DNA of 64,000 bases from CBDAPX01 sp965198725 (GTDB taxonomy: Bacteria; Pseudomonadota; Alphaproteobacteria; Rhodobacterales; Rhodobacteraceae), in the NCBI GenBank assembly GCA_965198725.1, contig CBDAPX010000001.1, positions 2,356,001 to 2,420,000 of the forward strand, read 5' to 3'. The notes below the pieces were generated by a model. It saw nothing but the letters and a program-made list of their open reading frames with translations, was not told the origin of the DNA and searched no databases. Both the position numbers and the translations under genes were made by a program. This document shows positions 61,650-64,000 of this stretch, in pieces (position 1 is the first letter of the stretch; each line of letters starts with the position of its first letter).

Positions 61650-63659
61650 TTATCGCCAAAGATGCGCTTGACTGGCAAACACACCTTGCAGTTTTGACAA
61701 CAGCCGATTGGCCAGCCCGGGATGTGGAATGTCGCCGCTGGACAAAAGCTCGACCGCGTACTCAACCGGGCAGGGGGCACCCGTTTTCGGATCGTGATAG
61801 CGGGGATAATCGATCAGCGCGGCATGGACCAATCCGGCAAGGCTGGGTCTTGCTGTGCGGCGCTCCGGCACTGGCCCCATATCAGTCGTCAGGCCCCATC
61901 CGGCGTAAAACGGCGCACCCAGTGTTGTGACGGAAACCCCACGCAACAGCGCCTCAAACCCCATCAAAGAGGTCATGGTCCAAAGCGCATCGACTTGCTG
62001 TAGCAGGGCCGCGGGATCGCTCTTTCGCGCAACGACATCAGTCAATTCAGTCAACGTGTCCTCTGGAATGTCACCGGGACGCAAACCGGCTTCGACATCG
62101 GGATGGGGCTTATAGATGAGGATAGCGTCGGGATGTGCCGTGCGCGCGGCGCGCAAGAGGTCCAGGTTGGTGCGAACCAGCCCCGCACCTGTCAGGATCG
62201 AGGCATCGTTTTCAACTTGTCCAGGAACAAGTATTTTGTGGCCATCCCCAAGTCTGGGAACCGCACCGCCAAGGTTGTACTTGCTGACACCCTTGGCGTT
62301 CAGCGCTTTGATCAATGCTTCGGCACGGCGCTGTTGATCGGGGCGTAACGTGGCGCGCCTTTCGATCAGTTTTTCCAAGGCGCTGGGGCCGCGCGGGTCA
62401 TAGTAAATCCCGTCGGGGTCACAAACGAGCGAGAGTGGCGGCACCAGCTCTGCTCCCAGCCCACGAGAACGTAAAAACCCATCTTCAACCCGCACCGCGC
62501 CGTCATGATCCGGGCTGCGTGCCTTTCCGGCCCAGACCATGCGCGGGCGCTCTGTCGTGTCGACTTTTTCCAAATCGTCGGCAAAGACAACCTTCTTTTC
62601 CCGACCAAAAACTTTTTGCATCGGGCCCCGTTTCCAAAGTCGCATCTCACTGGCAACCCAACCCGCGCGATCCTGCCGCCATGCTGTGGCTTGAGCCTCC
62701 AGCAGGTTCAGGACGTCTTCTAATGCGCACAGCTGATCGCGGAACGGGTCGTACCAGCGCGGGTAAAGGATCATTGCCGCCGCAAAAAGCTGTGCGCGGG
62801 TCAGTTGTCTTTCGCGGCGGGGAACCGGCCTGTCATCATCTGTAAGACCCCAGCCGCTGTAAAACGGCTGGCCGAAGACGCGCGGCTTGTGACCGGCGAG
62901 GATCGCCTCGAACCCCATTTGAGACGACAGGGTGTGAACCCCGACCGCGCCGTCCAGCAATTTCCAAGGGCTGATCGGATTAGTGAACAGCGATATGCGA
63001 TGATTGCAGTCATCGGGGCCGAAATAGCCGGGACGGTACCCCGCCGCCGTTTCCGGGTGGGTTTTGATGACAACCGGCGCGCCGGGATGCTCTTCTTGTG
63101 CAAAAACCAGCATTTCGCGAAACCGCGCCGCATTCCCTTCGCTGGCCGTGACAGAGGCATCCCCTTGGGTCTGATCGATCACCAGTACGTAACCGGGTGC
63201 GGGCGGTTCGATATCTGTGCGGGTTGCCGCGTATTTTGTCAGATGCGCTTCTTTGATCCGTTCGATTGCGTCGCGCGCGCGGTCCAGCAGGGCGGTGTCA
63301 TCCAGTGGGTGCGTTGCCAGAAGCGTCTCAAGATCGCTCGGGGTCTGGGGATCAAAATGCACGCCCTTGCCATCGATCAGCAAACCAAGCGGCGGCTCAC
63401 CATCCCGTCCAGGATGCAGAGAACGCAAAAACGCATCCTCGACCCTTGTGATGGGTGCATCATGGCGCGCGGCCATTGACAGGCCGCGATGGGATGTCGG
63501 GCTGGCGCCCCAGATGACAACGCCGTCACCGGATTTTGGCACGCCGACATGCAGGCTGTGACCAGAGAGTTGCAGAATGCGTCGAATACGTCGGTTCAGA
63601 AATCCGCCGTTATAGGCGAATAGCCGCCCGGGCGGCCCGGAGGCGCCCGGGGCGGTCAT
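61650..63659 (-). CDS. kpsC: Capsular polysaccharide export/beta-Kdo transferase KpsC
   Basis: 669 aa with two homologous halves, the KpsC arrangement. The first glycosyltransferase-like domain (about 30-330) has VVIWGASPTSHRGL, VIDQTQGDASV and VVIKTHPE. The second (about 350-660) has MVWAGKARSPDHDG, VPGQVENDASILTGA, YKPHPDVEAGLR and WTMTSLMGFEALLRG. In group 2 capsules KpsC builds the poly-Kdo linker that anchors the polysaccharide to lipid. It lies 3 bp downstream of a polysaccharide export gene on the same strand. Confidence 0.92.
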   Translation of the reverse strand: MTAPGASGPPGRLFAYNGGFLNRRIRRILQLSGHSLHVGVPKSGDGVVIWGASPTSHRGLSMAARHDAPITRVEDAFLRSLHPGRDGEPPLGLLIDGKGVHFDPQTPSDLETLLATHPLDDTALLDRARDAIERIKEAHLTKYAATRTDIEPPAPGYVLVIDQTQGDASVTASEGNAARFREMLVFAQEEHPGAPVVIKTHPETAAGYRPGYFGPDDCNHRISLFTNPISPWKLLDGAVGVHTLSSQMGFEAILAGHKPRVFGQPFYSGWGLTDDDRPVPRRERQLTRAQLFAAAMILYPRWYDPFRDQLCALEDVLNLLEAQATAWRQDRAGWVASEMRLWKRGPMQKVFGREKKVVFADDLEKVDTTERPRMVWAGKARSPDHDGAVRVEDGFLRSRGLGAELVPPLSLVCDPDGIYYDPRGPSALEKLIERRATLRPDQQRRAEALIKALNAKGVSKYNLGGAVPRLGDGHKILVPGQVENDASILTGAGLVRTNLDLLRAARTAHPDAILIYKPHPDVEAGLRPGDIPEDTLTELTDVVARKSDPAALLQQVDALWTMTSLMGFEALLRGVSVTTLGAPFYAGWGLTTDMGPVPERRTARPSLAGLVHAALIDYPRYHDPKTGAPCPVEYAVELLSSGDIPHPGLANRLLSKLQGVFASQAHLWR

Positions 63660-63662
63660 GGC

Positions 63663-64000
63663 TTACCCGCCTGTCAGCGTTGCGACGTTGGCCAGCGGTG
63701 TCAGTCCGCCGGTCAAGAGCGAGATCGTCTTAGTCCACTGGGCGTAAGGCGCCTCGGTGACATAAAGCGTGTCCTGATCACGGATCACGAAGTCACGCGC
63801 AAGGAAGAGACCATTCGGTTCGGTCAGGTTCAGAACATAAACCATCCGTTGGGCCCCCTGCAGGTCCGCGCGTCCCAGAACTTGGTTCGCGATTTCGGCC
63901 GGTTCATTGCGGAAAATGAAAACCCCGGTCGGATCGGCGGCTGTTGCCACAAGCCCGCCCACCTGCGCGATTGCTTCGAGCGCGGAAAGGTCCTGCGCCT
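63663..64000 (-). CDS. Polysaccharide export outer-membrane protein (KpsD/Wza-like), 3' end only
   Basis: About 112 codons up to the edge of the window. The C-terminal part shows ALEAIAQVGGLVATAADPTGVFIFRN, VLNLTEPNGLFLARDFVIRDQDTLYV and a short C-terminal segment (TPLANVATLTGG), as in SLBB-containing capsule export proteins. The gene continues beyond position 64000. With kpsC it marks the beginning of a capsule export locus. Confidence 0.85.
   Translation of the reverse strand, partial: AQDLSALEAIAQVGGLVATAADPTGVFIFRNEPAEIANQVLGRADLQGAQRMVYVLNLTEPNGLFLARDFVIRDQDTLYVTEAPYAQWTKTISLLTGGLTPLANVATLTGG

Overview
The window looks like a chromosomal segment of a marine alphaproteobacterium of the Roseobacter group (Rhodobacteraceae). 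This is inferred from gene content and order: a soxBDAG sarcosine oxidase operon, dnaG followed by rpoD, nrdR followed by ribD, a seven-gene Mrp antiporter operon, a fused TRAP permease for a carboxylate (probably lactate), a KpsC-type capsule gene and a giant LEPR-XLL/RTX surface protein. No rRNA, tRNA or CRISPR array was seen.

Layout. 1-6.6 kb: small-molecule catabolism (MDR and SDR dehydrogenases, and a minus-strand operon of enolase-superfamily enzyme, GMC oxidoreductase and beta-keto acid cleavage enzyme). 7-14.2 kb: a lactate module (TRAP binding protein, fused TRAP permease, L-lactate dehydrogenase, D-lactate dehydrogenase) with a divergent FadR-type regulator and two operator-like repeats. 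14.3-21.9 kb: an OxyR-like regulator lacking one sensor cysteine, diverging from a tandem Usp protein and mrpABCDEFG. 22-27 kb: a cobalamin riboswitch, micro-ORFs, a ZnuABC/Azt-type metal ABC transporter, and a DUF3299-NicO fusion with a His-rich loop. 27.2-30.4 kb: a GNAT enzyme, and a TauD-like oxygenase with a TPR/ATP-grasp enzyme that is split by an in-frame amber codon.

30.7-43.2 kb is a large degraded locus: one giant LEPR-XLL, RTX-rich gene (at least about 3,500 codons remain) carrying a frameshift, an in-frame amber codon, a truncated IS3-family copy inside it and a complete inverted copy at its 3' end. 43.4-64 kb returns to conserved chromosome: glutamate dehydrogenase, an outer-membrane protein, soxBDAG, dnaG, rpoD, an AbrB-Doc toxin-antitoxin pair, an IMPACT-family gene with an in-frame ochre codon, HlyU, a SRPBCC protein, two tandem secreted paralogues of unknown function, YjbQ, a haloalkane dehalogenase, nrdR, ribD, kpsC and the end of a polysaccharide export gene.

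Three genes interrupted by in-frame stops plus one homopolymer frameshift in 64 kb is a lot. It reflects real decay of dispensable genes, sequence error, or both, and read-level data would decide. The most promising material for new biology is the cobalamin-controlled metal-uptake cluster with its micro-ORFs and DUF3299-NicO fusion, the oxygenase/TPR-ATP-grasp pair, and the paired secreted WCxAGDYA proteins.
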